DNA from: Methylobacterium sp. B4
GTDB taxonomy: Bacteria; Pseudomonadota; Alphaproteobacteria; Rhizobiales; Beijerinckiaceae
Direction: 5' to 3'
Length of the DNA: 64,000 nucleotides
NCBI RefSeq assembly: GCF_003201865.1
Contig: NZ_QJJJ01000007.1
Span: forward strand, 1 to 64,000
Shown: positions 26,742 to 36,936 of the stretch, piece by piece
How the letters are laid out: each line of letters opens with the position of its first letter
How positions within the stretch are numbered: the first letter of the stretch is position 1
The notes under the pieces: generated by a model
What the model saw: only the letters and a program-made list of their open reading frames with translations
The model's database searches: none
Told to the model about the DNA's origin: nothing
Program-made: the position numbers and the translations under genes

Positions 26742-27608
26742 ATGAAATTCGCCTTCGCCGGCATCGACTTCCTCGGCGGCGTGTTCGACGGGCTGGTCGA
26801 GGCCGGCTGGACGCCGGTGAAGCTGTTCACGCGCCCCTGCGACGGCATCTACGATCACAACGACGTCGTGGTGGCCCAAGCGCGGCGCCACCGCATCCCG
26901 ATCCAGCTCTCCCGGCTGCGGCCCGACGACATCGAGGGATTGGCGAAGGAGCACGGGCGCGACCTCGTCCTCGTCGTCTCGGGCTATCCCTGGCTGGTGC
27001 GGGGCTGGCACGGGCGGGTGCGCTATGCGCTCAACATCCATCCCTCGCCGCTGCCCACCGGTCGGGGCCCCTACCCGCTCTTCAAGGCGATCCTCGACGG
27101 CTACGAGAGCTGGGGGGTCACCGCCCACGTGCTGGCCGAGCAGGGCTTCGACACCGGCGACATCCTCGCCCAGGACATCTTCGCTCTTGCCGAGCGGGAA
27201 ACCCACGAGACCCTGCTCGCCAAGTGCCAGATGGCGGCCCGCCGCCTCGCCCTCGGCCCCATCGGCAAGGAGCTCGCCGAGCGCTGGCGCCGGCCGGAGC
27301 CGCAGGGCGACGGCTCCTACTGGCCGCGGGTGAACGACGCCGACCGCAGCCTCGACTTCCGGAAGGACGTCGCCGAGATCCTGCGCCGGGTGCGCGCGTT
27401 CGGCACCATCGAGACGATCGCCCGGCTCGGCGACGCCCGGGTCTACGTCGCCGCCGCCGACGGCTGGACGGAGGCGCACCGTCACGCCCCCGGCACGGTG
27501 GTGCACCGCCACCGCCGCCACGCCGTGATCGCCGCCCGCGACGGCTACGTGCAGATCACGCGTTGGAGCCCGGTGCCGCTCAGCGAGGCAGGACAGATCG
27601 GGCGCTAG
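26742..27608 (+). CDS. Formyltransferase family protein (Fmt-like)
   Basis: A 288-residue cytoplasmic enzyme with the formyltransferase fold of methionyl-tRNA formyltransferase and N-formyl sugar transferases: [34 protein letters not shown], and the active-site stretch [18 protein letters not shown] with Asn98 and His100, then [10 protein letters not shown] with Asp about 139. The Asn/His/Asp triad is complete. The tRNA-binding C-terminal domain of Fmt is only partly recognisable, so it may formylate something else. Divergent to the SDR pseudogene. Confidence 0.8.
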   Translation: MKFAFAGIDFLGGVFDGLVEAGWTPVKLFTRPCDGIYDHNDVVVAQARRHRIPIQLSRLRPDDIEGLAKEHGRDLVLVVSGYPWLVRGWHGRVRYALNIHPSPLPTGRGPYPLFKAILDGYESWGVTAHVLAEQGFDTGDILAQDIFALAERETHETLLAKCQMAARRLALGPIGKELAERWRRPEPQGDGSYWPRVNDADRSLDFRKDVAEILRRVRAFGTIETIARLGDARVYVAAADGWTEAHRHAPGTVVHRHRRHAVIAARDGYVQITRWSPVPLSEAGQIGR

Positions 27609-27622
27609 AGCCCGTGCCGCCG

Positions 27623-27775
27623 ATGCGCCGCAAGGGCGACCTCCCCCAGAAGATCTGCGCGCAATGCGGCCGCCCCTTCGCGTGGCGCAAGAAGTGGGAG
27701 CGGGTCTGGGAAGAGGTGCGCTACTGCTCCGACCGCTGCCGGACGGAGGCGAAGCGCGCCGCCCGGAAGAGCTGA
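27623..27775 (+). CDS. DUF2256 domain protein (small zinc ribbon)
   Basis: A 50-residue protein with the DUF2256 pattern: [16 protein letters not shown] followed by VRYCSDRCR. The two CxxC/CxxxC pairs suggest a zinc ribbon. It starts 15 bases after the formyltransferase stop, in the same direction, so the two are probably cotranscribed. DUF2256 genes are often found beside photolyase/cryptochrome or translation genes, but no function is known. Confidence 0.8.
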   Translation: MRRKGDLPQKICAQCGRPFAWRKKWERVWEEVRYCSDRCRTEAKRAARKS

Positions 27776-27778
27776 CCG

Positions 27779-28358
27779 TCAGCCTTCGAGCGCCTCGGGC
27801 GTGTCGACATCGAAGAGCACCGCCGGGTCGGCCGCCACCTCCAGAACATCGCCGCGGCCCTTCAGGATCGGCCCGGCCCCGCGATCCCCCGTGAGGCCCG
27901 CGAGCGCGTCGGCGAGGCGGTGCAGGTCGAGCAGCACCGGATTGCCGCGCCGCCCGCCGCTCACCGGCACCACCGCGGACGGGCGCGGCGCCGCCCCCGC
28001 GTAGGCCGCGATCAGCGCGTCGATATGGGCCGAGCCGATGCGCGGCATGTCGCCCAGAAGCACCACGGCCGCCTCCGTCCCTGGCGGCAGGGCGGCGAGC
28101 CCCGCGCGCAGGGAGGTCGAGAGGCCGGCGGCCGGATCGGGATTCTCGACGAAGGCGAGATCGAGCCCGGCAAGCGCCGCCCGCACGCCTTCGGCCTGCG
28201 TGCCGAGCACCGCGATGACGGGTCCGGCGCGGGAGGCGAGTGCCGCTTCGGCCGCGCGCCGCACCATCGGCGTACCGTCATAGGGCGCGAGCATCTTCGG
28301 CGCCGTGCGAAAGCGGGAGCCAAGGCCGGCGGCCAGGATCACCGCGCCGACGGAGGAC

Positions 28359-28372
<14 letters not shown>
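27779..28372 (-). CDS. Molybdenum cofactor cytidylyltransferase-like (MocA family)
   Basis: A 197-residue nucleotidyltransferase of the MobA/MocA fold, which adds a nucleotide to molybdopterin for molybdenum hydroxylases. It shows VGAVILAAGLGSRF, PKMLAPYDGTPMV, LLGDMPRIGSAHIDAL and RGNPVLL, the standard motifs of the MocA branch (CTP). It starts inside the end of the molybdopterin-binding protein gene (14-base overlap), so they share a transcript with the two XdhC-type genes. Confidence 0.83.
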
Positions 28373-29369
<997 letters not shown>

Positions 29370-29373
29370 CGCC

Positions 29374-30093
29374 TCAGGCCCCAGCCGGCGCGGCATCGCG
29401 GGGTTTGTCCGAGCCCTTGCGCAAGGTCGAAACGACCTGTGCCAGGATCGCCAGGGCGATCTCGGCGGGCGAGACGGCGCCGAGATCGAGCCCGATCGGG
29501 GCGTGGATCCGGCCGATCGCCGCCTCGTCGAACCCTGCCTCCCTCAACCGCTCGACGCGCCGCGCATGGGTCTTCCGCGAGCCGAGCGCGCCGATATAGG
29601 CGCAGTCCGCCCGCAGGGCCGCGATCAGGGCGGGATCGTCGATCTTGGGATCGTGGGTGAGCGCGGACAACGCCGTATAGGCGTCGAGCGGCCCCACGAC
29701 CTCCAGAGCCTTGTCCGGCCACTCAGCGATCAGGCGCACGTTCGGAAAGCGCTCCGGGCTCGCGAAGGCGGTGCGGGGATCGATCACGGTCAGGTCGAGG
29801 CCCAGCTGCGCCGCGAAGGGGACCAGCGCCTGGGAGATATGGACGGCCCCCACCACCACGAAGCGGACCGGCGGCACGTGAACGGCCACGAAGACAGGGC
29901 GGCCGTCCGGTCCCTCGCCGAGGCCGCTGCGACCGCTGCGCAGCCGCTCGCGCAAAATATCGGCGAGCGGGTCGGCGTCGATCTCGGCGGCGCGCACGAG
30001 GCGCTGGCCGCCGTCCTCCGGGTCGGTGACGATCAGGGCGGCGCGCCGCGCCGCGCGCTCCGCGTTGAGGGCCGTCAGGGTCTCGAGGCGCAT
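29374..30093 (-). CDS. XdhC family protein, C-terminal (Rossmann) part
   Basis: A 239-residue protein with the XdhC C-terminal Rossmann domain: RFVVVGAVHISQALVPFAAQLG, VIDPRTAFASPERFP, ALTHDPKIDDPALIAAL, YIGALGSRKTHARR and APIGLDLGAVSPAEIALAILA. XdhC binds molybdenum cofactor, helps insert its sulfur and hands it to the hydroxylase. In many bacteria the N- and C-terminal domains are one protein; here the N-terminal domain is a separate upstream gene. The stop lies just inside the next gene's upstream in-frame region. Confidence 0.88.
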   Translation of the reverse strand: MRLETLTALNAERAARRAALIVTDPEDGGQRLVRAAEIDADPLADILRERLRSGRSGLGEGPDGRPVFVAVHVPPVRFVVVGAVHISQALVPFAAQLGLDLTVIDPRTAFASPERFPNVRLIAEWPDKALEVVGPLDAYTALSALTHDPKIDDPALIAALRADCAYIGALGSRKTHARRVERLREAGFDEAAIGRIHAPIGLDLGAVSPAEIALAILAQVVSTLRKGSDKPRDAAPAGA

Positions 30094-30162
30094 GGGATCG
30101 GACGCTCTGGTCGCGGCGGAGGTCCGCGCGCGGAAGGGATCGTAGGGTTGAGGACGACGAAA

Positions 30163-30486
30163 TCAGTCGATGCGCTCGACGAAGACCCGGATGCGCCCGC
30201 CGCAGGAGAGCCCGGCCCGCCACGCGGTCTCGTCGGCGACGCCGAATTCCAGGGTGCGGGGGCGTCCGTCCGCGATCACGTCGAGGGCCTCGGTGATGAC
30301 CTCGCCCTCGACGCAGCCACCGGAGACCGAGCCGAGGAAGCGGCTGTCCCCGTCGATGACGAGATGGCTGCCGACCGGGCGCGGGGCCGAGCCCCAGGTC
30401 TCGATCACGGTGGCGAGCGCGACGGCGCGCCCCTCGCGCCGCCAGCCCTCGGCGGCACGCAGGATATCGTCCTCGGTGGAGAGCAT
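30163..30486 (-). CDS. XdhC/CoxI family protein, N-terminal domain
   Basis: A 107-residue protein equal to the XdhC_CoxI N-terminal domain alone: AVALATVIETWGSAPRPVGSHL, SRFLGSVSGGCVEGEVI and LSCGGRIRVFVE. Two conserved Cys (in SGGC and SCGG) are present, as in XdhC. It lies 70 bases upstream of the C-terminal partner gene, so the pair is a split XdhC. The ATG at 30486 gives the family N terminus. The molybdenum enzyme served is not in the window. Confidence 0.87.
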   Translation of the reverse strand: MLSTEDDILRAAEGWRREGRAVALATVIETWGSAPRPVGSHLVIDGDSRFLGSVSGGCVEGEVITEALDVIADGRPRTLEFGVADETAWRAGLSCGGRIRVFVERID

Positions 30487-30654
30487 GGCTTCGGGTCCTG
30501 AAACATCCGGTTCCGCCGCCCCCGACCGTCCCGTCACGAAAGAGGTAGGCGCGTCGCCCCGTTCCGCAATGCGGCGAACGGAGGCGCTTGCACGGGTGGC
30601 GTGTGGGCGTATCAAGTCGAGGCCGTCTCATCGACGGGGTCCGGGGGGTTACGG

Positions 30655-31785
30655 GTGACGAAGCGGAGCGCGTGGCAGGCCCTCATCGCTCTGGCGCTCT
30701 TCGGGCTCGCCGGCCCGGCCGGCGCCGCGGAGCCCCTGAAGATCGGGCTCGCGGTCCCGCTCAGCGGGCCGGATGCCGGTTTCGGCCAGGGGGCGCGGCT
30801 CGGCGCCGAGCAGGCGGTGGCCGAGATCAACCGAACCGGCGGCGTCCTGGGCCGCAGGTTGCTTCTCGTGGTGCAGGACGATGCGGCCGATCCCAAGCAG
30901 GCGGCGGCGAGCGCCCGTCGCTTCGCGGAGAGCGGCGTGCGCTTCGTCGTCGGCCACCTGACCTCCGGCGCGACCGCGGCGGCGAGCCCCGTCTACGAAG
31001 AGGCCGGCATCGTCTCGCTCACGCCCGGCGCGACCTGGGCGCCGCTGACCCGCCGCGGGGCCGGCCTGCTCTTCCGCCTCTCCGGCAGCGATGCGCAGCA
31101 GGGCGCGCTGGGCGGTGCGCTGTTGGCCGAGCGGTTCGCCGCCAAGCCGACCGCCATCGTCCACGACAAGACCAGTTTCGGCCGCGCCCTGGCCGACGAG
31201 GCCGCCCGGGCCTTGAGGGCGCGCGGCGGGCAGGAGCGCCTGTTCGAGGGCGTCTCCCGCGACGACCGCGAGACCGCCGCGCTGGTCTCCAAGCTGCGGG
31301 CCCTCGGGATCGAGGCGATCTATTTCGGGGGCCTCTCCGCCCCGGCCGCCGGGCTGATCCGGGCGATGCGCGAGGCGGGGCTCACCGCGACGGTGATCGG
31401 CAGCGACGGCCTCCTCGACAAGGATTTTGCGCAAGTCGCGGGACCGGGGGCGGAGGGCACGCTGATGACGCTGGCGCCCGCTCCGCCCCGCCTGCCCGAG
31501 CCGCGGGGCGCCGCGAAGGCGCCGCGCAACCCGGAGGCCGAGATGTTCGCCGCCGGCGCCTACGCGGCGGTGGAGGTGATCCGCCGAGGCATCGAGGGCG
31601 CCCGCTCGGCCGAGCCCGCCCGGGTCGCCGCCTTCCTGCACGGCGGCGCGCCCCTGCGCACGGTGCTCGGCGAGATCGCCTTCGATGCCCGCGGCGATCT
31701 CACGAGGCCGCCCTTCGCCGTCTATGCGTGGCGCAAGCTTCCCGATGGCCACCTCGATTTTGCCGGCAACGAAATCTCGCCTTGA
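30655..31785 (+). CDS. Branched-chain amino acid-type ABC substrate-binding protein
   Basis: A 376-residue periplasmic binding protein of the Leu/Ile/Val-BP family. The GTG start at 30655 gives a proper signal peptide (TKRSAWQALIALALFGLAGPAGA) followed by KIGLAVPLSGPDAGFGQGARLGAEQAVAEINRTGGV, the hallmark of the family, then FVVGHLTSGATAAASPVYEEAGIVSLTPGAT. No ABC ATPase or permease genes adjoin, so it is an orphan receptor, and its ligand is unknown. Divergent to the xdhC pair. Confidence 0.85.
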   Translation: MTKRSAWQALIALALFGLAGPAGAAEPLKIGLAVPLSGPDAGFGQGARLGAEQAVAEINRTGGVLGRRLLLVVQDDAADPKQAAASARRFAESGVRFVVGHLTSGATAAASPVYEEAGIVSLTPGATWAPLTRRGAGLLFRLSGSDAQQGALGGALLAERFAAKPTAIVHDKTSFGRALADEAARALRARGGQERLFEGVSRDDRETAALVSKLRALGIEAIYFGGLSAPAAGLIRAMREAGLTATVIGSDGLLDKDFAQVAGPGAEGTLMTLAPAPPRLPEPRGAAKAPRNPEAEMFAAGAYAAVEVIRRGIEGARSAEPARVAAFLHGGAPLRTVLGEIAFDARGDLTRPPFAVYAWRKLPDGHLDFAGNEISP

Positions 31786-32096
31786 GGGCGAAGATCGCGC
31801 CGCGCGGCCGCTTCAATCCACGTTAACTCACCGTGCGGCGGCGGTTATTCTTGCACGAAGCGCCCCCGACGCTTAAGTCGCAGAACTGGTGCCCTTCGCG
31901 AAACGCCCGCCGAGCCGTCTTCCGGCCCGAGGGAGGACTCCCTGATCCGGGAGTTTCGCGAATGGTACCCGACGCCCGGCATCGCTGACGCCTTCTGAGC
32001 GGATCGGACCCGCAGCGCCGCGCGTTCCGCACGACAGACGATTTTTCAAATGTTGCCGGTGCGCCCCGTGCAGGCGGCCCGGCCGGAGACAAGTGC
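31786..32096. other. Long 5' region of the IF-1 gene
   Basis: These 311 bases before infA hold no credible gene. A six-pair hairpin ACTCCC-TGATCC-GGGAGT lies at 31938-31955. An AT-rich patch (32038-32052, GATTTTTCAAATG) stands about 50 bases before the start codon. A long structured leader is common for cold-induced genes, but no cold-box can be claimed. Confidence 0.35.
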
Positions 32097-32378
32097 ATGG
32101 CGAAAGAGGAATTGATGCAGTTCGACGGCTTGGTCGTCGAGATCCTGCCGGACGCGCGCTACCGCGTGCAGCTCGATCAGGGTCACGAGATCGTGGCCTA
32201 CACTGCCGGCAAGATGAAGAAGAACCGCATCAAGACCCTGGCCGGCGACCGCGTCACCGTCGAGATGTCCCCCTACGACCTGGAGAAGGGCCGTCTGGTG
32301 TTCCGTCACAAGGACGAGCGTGGCCCGACCGGTCCGCGTCCGCCCCAGCGCGGCGGCCAGCAGTTCCGTCGCCGATAA
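32097..32378 (+). CDS. infA: Translation initiation factor IF-1 paralog with C-terminal extension
   Basis: Binds the A site of the 30S subunit during initiation. The 93-residue protein contains the full S1-like OB fold: [45 protein letters not shown] and [19 protein letters not shown]. It is about 20 residues longer than the usual 72-residue IF-1, by a basic Pro/Arg/Gln tail. Its divergence from standard alphaproteobacterial IF-1 suggests a second copy, possibly for stress or cold. Ends near a half copy of the palindromic repeat. Confidence 0.88.
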   Translation: MAKEELMQFDGLVVEILPDARYRVQLDQGHEIVAYTAGKMKKNRIKTLAGDRVTVEMSPYDLEKGRLVFRHKDERGPTGPRPPQRGGQQFRRR

Positions 32379-32412
32379 GCGTTCCAGCGGCGCGACGTTT
32401 CCGGGCCAGGCA

Positions 32413-32452
32413 GCGCGCCTTGGATGGCGTCGGCTCCGCCTCGCCATGACGG
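32413..32452. repeat. Dispersed palindromic repeat, half copy B
   Basis: GCGCCTTGGATGGCGTCGGC followed by TCCGCCTCGCCATGACGG repeats one arm of the element found in full at 24185, 36838, 42010 and 46781. It lies between the convergent 3' ends of infA and parC. Confidence 0.6.
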
Positions 32453-32534
32453 AGACGGCGCTTCATGGGGGGGCCCTTCGTTCGGGAAGACCGATCGGCG
32501 GCGCCCGACAGGGGCACCGCCAAAATCCCGAAAA

Positions 32535-34778
32535 CTACTTCCCGAACCGCTCAAATTTCGGGAAGCTGCGGGTCATCAGCGTCCCGGCATCGGACCGGTG
32601 GCCCATCCACTTCTCCAGCATTCCCGCCTGGGCGAGCCGCTGACCGGCGCCGTCGCGCCAAGGCAGCCCGTCGGCCAGGGCGAAGACGCAGGCGTCCGTG
32701 AGCCGGCTCTGACGGCAGCGCTGCAGGCGCACGCCCTTGCCGCGGCCGAGCTCCGTCACCTCGGAGGCCGGGAAGATCAGCATCAGCTTGTCCGACGAGC
32801 AGACGGCAATGTGGTCGCCCTCCGCCGGGACCAGCAGCACCGCGCTCGACCCCTCGTCGAGGCCGAGGATCGCCTTGCCCTTGCGGGTGTTGGCGACCAG
32901 CGCGTCGGAGGGCGCGATGAAGCCGCGCCCGTCCGAGCCGGCGATCAGCAGCTTGCTCTCCGGCTTGTAGGGCAGAGCCGCGACGATTTCGGTGCCGTCA
33001 TCGAGATCCACCATCAGCCGCACCGGATCGCCGAAGCCGCGCCCGCCGGGCAGCTTCGAGGCTTCCAAAGTGAAGACCTTGCCGTTCGAGGCGAGCAGCA
33101 GGATCTTGGCCGTCGTCTCGCTGAGAAACGAGACCTTCAGGGTGTCGTCGCCCTTGAAGGCGACGCCTGACAGATCGGTGACGTGGCCCTTCAGGGCGCG
33201 CACCCAGCCCTTCTCGGACAGGATCACGGTGATCGGCTCGCGCTCGACCATGGCCGCGGTGAAGTCGATGCCGGCGGTGTCGGGCGGGTTCTCCAGAGTG
33301 GTGCGGCGCTTGCCTAGCTTGGTCTCGGGCCCGAAGGTCTTCTTCACCGCGCGGATCTGCCGGGTGATGTCGGTCCATTGCAGCTTCTCGGAAGCCAGCA
33401 ATTCCTCGATCCCGGCCTTTTCCAGGGTCAGCGCGTCGAACTCGCGCTTCAGCTCCATCTCCTCCAGCTTGCGCAGGGAGCGCAGGCGGGTGTCGAGGAT
33501 GGCGTTGGCCTGGACCTCGGTGAGTTCGAACCGGGCCATGAGGCTGGCCTTCGGCTCGTCCTCCTCGCGGATGATGCGGATCACCTCGTCGAGGTCGAGA
33601 TAGACGATGAGCAGGCCGCCCAGGATCTCGAGGCGGCGCTCGATCTGGCCGAGGCGGTAGCGCGAGCGACGCTGGAGCACGACGCGGCGGTGATCGACCC
33701 ACTCCCGCAGGCATTCGGCCAGCCCGATGACGCGGGGCACGACACCGCCGACGAGGACGTTGAGGTTCAGAGGAACCCGCGCCTCCAGTTCGGAGAGGCG
33801 GAACAGCGATTCCATCAGCATAACCGGATCGACCGAGCGGGAGCGCGGCTCCAGCACGACCCGCACGTCCTCGGCCGACTCGTCGCGCACGTCGGCGAGC
33901 AGCGGCAGCTTCTTCTCCTGAAGGAGATCCGCGAGCTTCTCGATGAGCCGGGCCTTCGGCACGCCGTAGGGAATCTCGGTGACGACGATGTTCCAGGTGC
34001 CGCGCCCCAGATCCTCCTTGGCCCAGCGCGCCCGCACGCGGAAACCGCCGCGGCCGGTGCGGTAGGCCTCGCGGATGGTCTCCGGGCTGTCGATCAGGAT
34101 GCCGCCGGTGGGGAAGTCCGGCCCCTGCACGAAGGTGCAGAGCTGCTCGGACGTCGCCTCGCGGTTCTGGATCAGGTAGAGCGCCGCGTCGCAGAGTTCG
34201 GCCGCGTTGTGCGGCGGGATCGAGGTCGCCATGCCGACCGCGATGCCCTGGCTGCCGTTGGCGAGCAGGTTCGGGAAGGCCGCCGGCAGGACGATCGGCT
34301 CCTCCTTCTCGCCGTTGTAGGAGGCGCGGAAATCGACCGTATCCTCGTCGATCCCGTCGAGCAGGAGCCGGGCGACCTCGGTGAGCCGCGCCTCGGTGTA
34401 GCGGTAGGCGGCCGGGCCGTCGCCGTCGATATTGCCGAAATTGCCCTGGCCGTCGACCAGCGGGTAGCGCTGCGCGAAGTCCTGAGAGAGGCGCACCAGC
34501 GCGTCGTAGATCGCCTGGTCGCCGTGGGGATGGAAGTCACCCATCACGTCGCCGACGATCTTCGCGCACTTCTTGAAGGCGGAGGTCGGGTCGAGCCGGA
34601 GCAGCCGCATGCCGTAGAGGATGCGCCGGTGCACGGGCTTGAGGCCGTCGCGGGCATCGGGCAGCGCGCGCTGCATGATCGTGGAGAGCGCGTAGGCGTA
34701 GTAGCGCTCCTCCAGCGCCGTCTTCAGCTCCACGCTCTCGATGCCGTCGCTCGGCGGCGGCAGGACGGGCTGGCCCAT
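32535..34778 (-). CDS. parC: DNA topoisomerase IV subunit A
   Basis: Breaking-and-rejoining subunit of topoisomerase IV, which separates linked daughter chromosomes. The 747-residue protein has the N-terminal winged-helix/tower region, with [39 protein letters not shown] and AYRYTEARL (catalytic Tyr about 127). The long coiled coil carries [23 protein letters not shown]-terminal beta-pinwheel follows, shorter than that of GyrA and lacking a GyrA box, which supports ParC. The ATG at 34778 follows a GTG in the same frame; either could be used. Confidence 0.95.
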   Translation of the reverse strand: MGQPVLPPPSDGIESVELKTALEERYYAYALSTIMQRALPDARDGLKPVHRRILYGMRLLRLDPTSAFKKCAKIVGDVMGDFHPHGDQAIYDALVRLSQDFAQRYPLVDGQGNFGNIDGDGPAAYRYTEARLTEVARLLLDGIDEDTVDFRASYNGEKEEPIVLPAAFPNLLANGSQGIAVGMATSIPPHNAAELCDAALYLIQNREATSEQLCTFVQGPDFPTGGILIDSPETIREAYRTGRGGFRVRARWAKEDLGRGTWNIVVTEIPYGVPKARLIEKLADLLQEKKLPLLADVRDESAEDVRVVLEPRSRSVDPVMLMESLFRLSELEARVPLNLNVLVGGVVPRVIGLAECLREWVDHRRVVLQRRSRYRLGQIERRLEILGGLLIVYLDLDEVIRIIREEDEPKASLMARFELTEVQANAILDTRLRSLRKLEEMELKREFDALTLEKAGIEELLASEKLQWTDITRQIRAVKKTFGPETKLGKRRTTLENPPDTAGIDFTAAMVEREPITVILSEKGWVRALKGHVTDLSGVAFKGDDTLKVSFLSETTAKILLLASNGKVFTLEASKLPGGRGFGDPVRLMVDLDDGTEIVAALPYKPESKLLIAGSDGRGFIAPSDALVANTRKGKAILGLDEGSSAVLLVPAEGDHIAVCSSDKLMLIFPASEVTELGRGKGVRLQRCRQSRLTDACVFALADGLPWRDGAGQRLAQAGMLEKWMGHRSDAGTLMTRSFPKFERFGK

Positions 34779-34826
34779 CACTCACTCCACATCATGTCTC
34801 GAAACAGGAACATAACACGAACAGCA

Positions 34827-35567
34827 TCAACTCTGGCCAGCGCCGAGTGCGACGAATCGTGCGCGCTCCTCCGGCACGTCCTGCGCCCGCGGGCGCCAGA
34901 CGTGCTGATCGAGGAAATACCCCGTCAAGGTAAACCCCTCCCGAACGGCGTGGGCGTCGGGCGTCTGCCAGCCGCTGCCGGGTTGGTCGCGATCACGCAG
35001 GAAGGGGGGCAGCGCCAGCAGGCGGTCGCGATAGGGCTCGCCTGCCGAGGCGCTGACGGCCCGGCCGCTCTTGGGCGAGACGTAGACCAGCGCGTCGTTG
35101 GCCCCCGTGGCGGCGCAGTGGGACAGGTCGAGGCCGAAGCCGAGCCCTGCCAGCAAGGCCAGTTCGAAGCGCACCATCAGCGCCGGGGCGATCTCCGGCT
35201 CGTCGAGATGCTCGATCAGAACCTGGGCCGCCTCGTAGAGCGCCGGGTGGGGATCGCGCTCGGGCAGGAGCCGCAGCAGCGAGCAGAGATGGGCGACGCC
35301 GTAGAGCGCCAGCCCCGACCCCATCAGCCGGGCGGCGACGAGGTTCAAGGGCTCGACCGCGTAGGAGCCGAGCGCCCCGTCGAGCCGCGCCCGCCATGTG
35401 GCGCGAAGGGTATTGCCGGGCTGCAGCATCGGCTGCATCCGCCGCGAGCGCCCGCCATGGACAAGCCCAAGGTGACGCCCGTGATCCGGCGTCATCAGTT
35501 CGAGCACGACCCCGGTCTCGCCGTGCTTGCGCAGGCCGATCACGAGGCCTTCGTCGATCCACTGCAT
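34827..35567 (-). CDS. recO: DNA repair protein RecO
   Basis: Helps load RecA onto gapped DNA in the RecF pathway. The 246-residue protein has the N-terminal OB fold (MQWIDEGLVIGLRKHGETGVVLELMTP, HLGLVHGGRSRRM) and a helical middle. In the alphaproteobacterial form the zinc-finger Cys are largely lost; one Cys remains in LDLSHCAATG. The ATG at 35567 is the family start; longer in-frame extensions are not coding. It lies 48 bases upstream of parC on the same strand, so they may share a transcript. Confidence 0.92.
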   Translation of the reverse strand: MQWIDEGLVIGLRKHGETGVVLELMTPDHGRHLGLVHGGRSRRMQPMLQPGNTLRATWRARLDGALGSYAVEPLNLVAARLMGSGLALYGVAHLCSLLRLLPERDPHPALYEAAQVLIEHLDEPEIAPALMVRFELALLAGLGFGLDLSHCAATGANDALVYVSPKSGRAVSASAGEPYRDRLLALPPFLRDRDQPGSGWQTPDAHAVREGFTLTGYFLDQHVWRPRAQDVPEERARFVALGAGQS

Positions 35568-35692
35568 GGGAGACAGATAGTCATTCCGTGGCGGAAACGG
35601 GACTGCCGGGCATCGAAATCCGATAGCGAGGACGAGAGCGTTTCCCGCTCTGATAGAAAACGCTAGGCTATTGCCACTCAGGAGATTCGGCG

Positions 35693-36085
35693 ATGATCGG
35701 GCGGCGCGGTGGAGTGATGCTGGCGATGGCCCTCGCGGCCGGTGGCTGCACCGCGACCGCCGCACCGCCTGCCCCGACGGCCGCGACCGGCACGGCCCGC
35801 GAGCGGATCGCGATGCTCGCCCGCGGCCAAGTCGAGTTCGGCTCGGTCTCGCTGCTCCCCGTTCGGTTCGAGCGTAGCCGCATCGCCGGCCCCTTCGAGG
35901 ATGGCGGCCGCCGGCTCTACTGCGTCTCGACCCGCATGAAGGGCCGCACTTTCGACAAGCCGGAGCGGCCGAAGCTCGTGTTGCGCGAGGAGACCGGCGC
36001 GCTCACGATCCTGCGCGACGAGGAGGACGTCTGCGAGGGGCACCGCAGCGAGCCGTTCGCGGAGCTGGATTCGCCGGGGACCTGA
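35693..36085 (+). CDS. Small putative lipoprotein, unknown function
   Basis: A 130-residue exported protein. The hydrophobic head LAMALAAGGC looks like a lipoprotein signal with Cys19, though the residues before the Cys (GG) are not the best lipobox. After an Ala/Pro/Thr-rich linker comes a compact domain with GPFEDGGRRLYCVSTRMKG and EEDVC. AGGAG lies ahead of the ATG. Divergent from recO. Function unknown. Confidence 0.65.
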   Translation: MIGRRGGVMLAMALAAGGCTATAAPPAPTAATGTARERIAMLARGQVEFGSVSLLPVRFERSRIAGPFEDGGRRLYCVSTRMKGRTFDKPERPKLVLREETGALTILRDEEDVCEGHRSEPFAELDSPGT

Positions 36086-36111
36086 CGGGGCTTGCGCCGC
36101 CCCCCTCGAAA

Positions 36112-36822
36112 ATGGTCCGTTCGGGTCCGATGGCCCCGCGTCCCCTGTCCCTCTCCCTCGACCTGATCGCCCAAGCCCATCCCGACGCCGTCCCCGACGA
36201 CGCGAATGCGCTGACGCTGCTCTCCGACGAAGAGCTGTCGCCCGAACTCGAAGCCATGCTGGCGCGGCGCGCCTCGCCCGAAGGCGGGCTCTGGGTGTTC
36301 GCCTACGGCTCGCTGCTGTGGAGCCCGGAATTCGCCTTCACCGAGCAGCGGCTCGGCACGCTGCGGGGCTGGCATCGCCGCTTCTGCCTGCTGCAGCGGC
36401 GCTTTCGCGGCACGCCGGAGAATCCGGGCTTCGTGCTGGGGCTCGACCGGGGCGGGATCTGCCGGGGCGTCGCCTTCCGCCTGGACGATGGCGACCCGCA
36501 CGCGACCCTGATGCCGGTCTGGCGCCGGGAGATGAAGGGCAAGGGCTACGAGGGGCGCTGGGTCCGCGTCGAGACGGAGGCCGGGCCGGTCACGGCGCTG
36601 ACCTTCATGGTGAACCGGGCGAGCGACCGATACACCGGCCGCCTGACGGATGCGGAGATCGCGGAACGGATCGCGACGGCCTGCGGCCATCTGGGCCCGA
36701 GTGCGGAATACCTGTTCCGCACCGTCGAGGCCTGCGCCGCGCTCGGCATTCACGACCGGCACCTGTGGTCGCTCCAGGCGCGCGTGGCCGAGCGCCTACG
36801 CGAGGGACGGGCCTGCACGTAG
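36112..36822 (+). CDS. Gamma-glutamylcyclotransferase, ChaC type
   Basis: Cytoplasmic enzyme of the ChaC family, which splits glutathione into 5-oxoproline and Cys-Gly. The 236-residue protein has WVFAYGSLLWSPEFAF (nucleotide-like YGSL motif, about residues 60-75), RGWHRRFCLLQRRFRGTPENPG, CRGVAFRLDDG and WRREMKGKGYEGRWV, all characteristic of ChaC. Length matches. It lies about 25 bases after the lipoprotein stop, same strand. A second glutathione-related gene, the gamma-glutamyltransferase at 7335, is far away. Confidence 0.88.
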   Translation: MVRSGPMAPRPLSLSLDLIAQAHPDAVPDDANALTLLSDEELSPELEAMLARRASPEGGLWVFAYGSLLWSPEFAFTEQRLGTLRGWHRRFCLLQRRFRGTPENPGFVLGLDRGGICRGVAFRLDDGDPHATLMPVWRREMKGKGYEGRWVRVETEAGPVTALTFMVNRASDRYTGRLTDAEIAERIATACGHLGPSAEYLFRTVEACAALGIHDRHLWSLQARVAERLREGRACT

Positions 36823-36837
36823 CGCCTCCGTCCCTGC

Positions 36838-36923
36838 GGGCGGAAGCGAAGCAGTCCAGCGTCGCGCCCTCTCCGGACGAGGTCGCGCCCTGGATCGCTT
36901 CGGCTCCGCCTCGCGATGACGGA
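36838..36923. repeat. Dispersed palindromic repeat, copy C
   Basis: CGAAGCAGTCCAG near the left end pairs with CTGGATCGCTTCG near the right, followed by GCTCCGCCTCGCGATGACGG. The centre contains a further GC-rich dyad. It lies between the convergent 3' ends of the ChaC and lytic transglycosylase genes, like copies A and B. Confidence 0.65.
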
Positions 36924-36936
36924 AGTGCGAAGAGAC

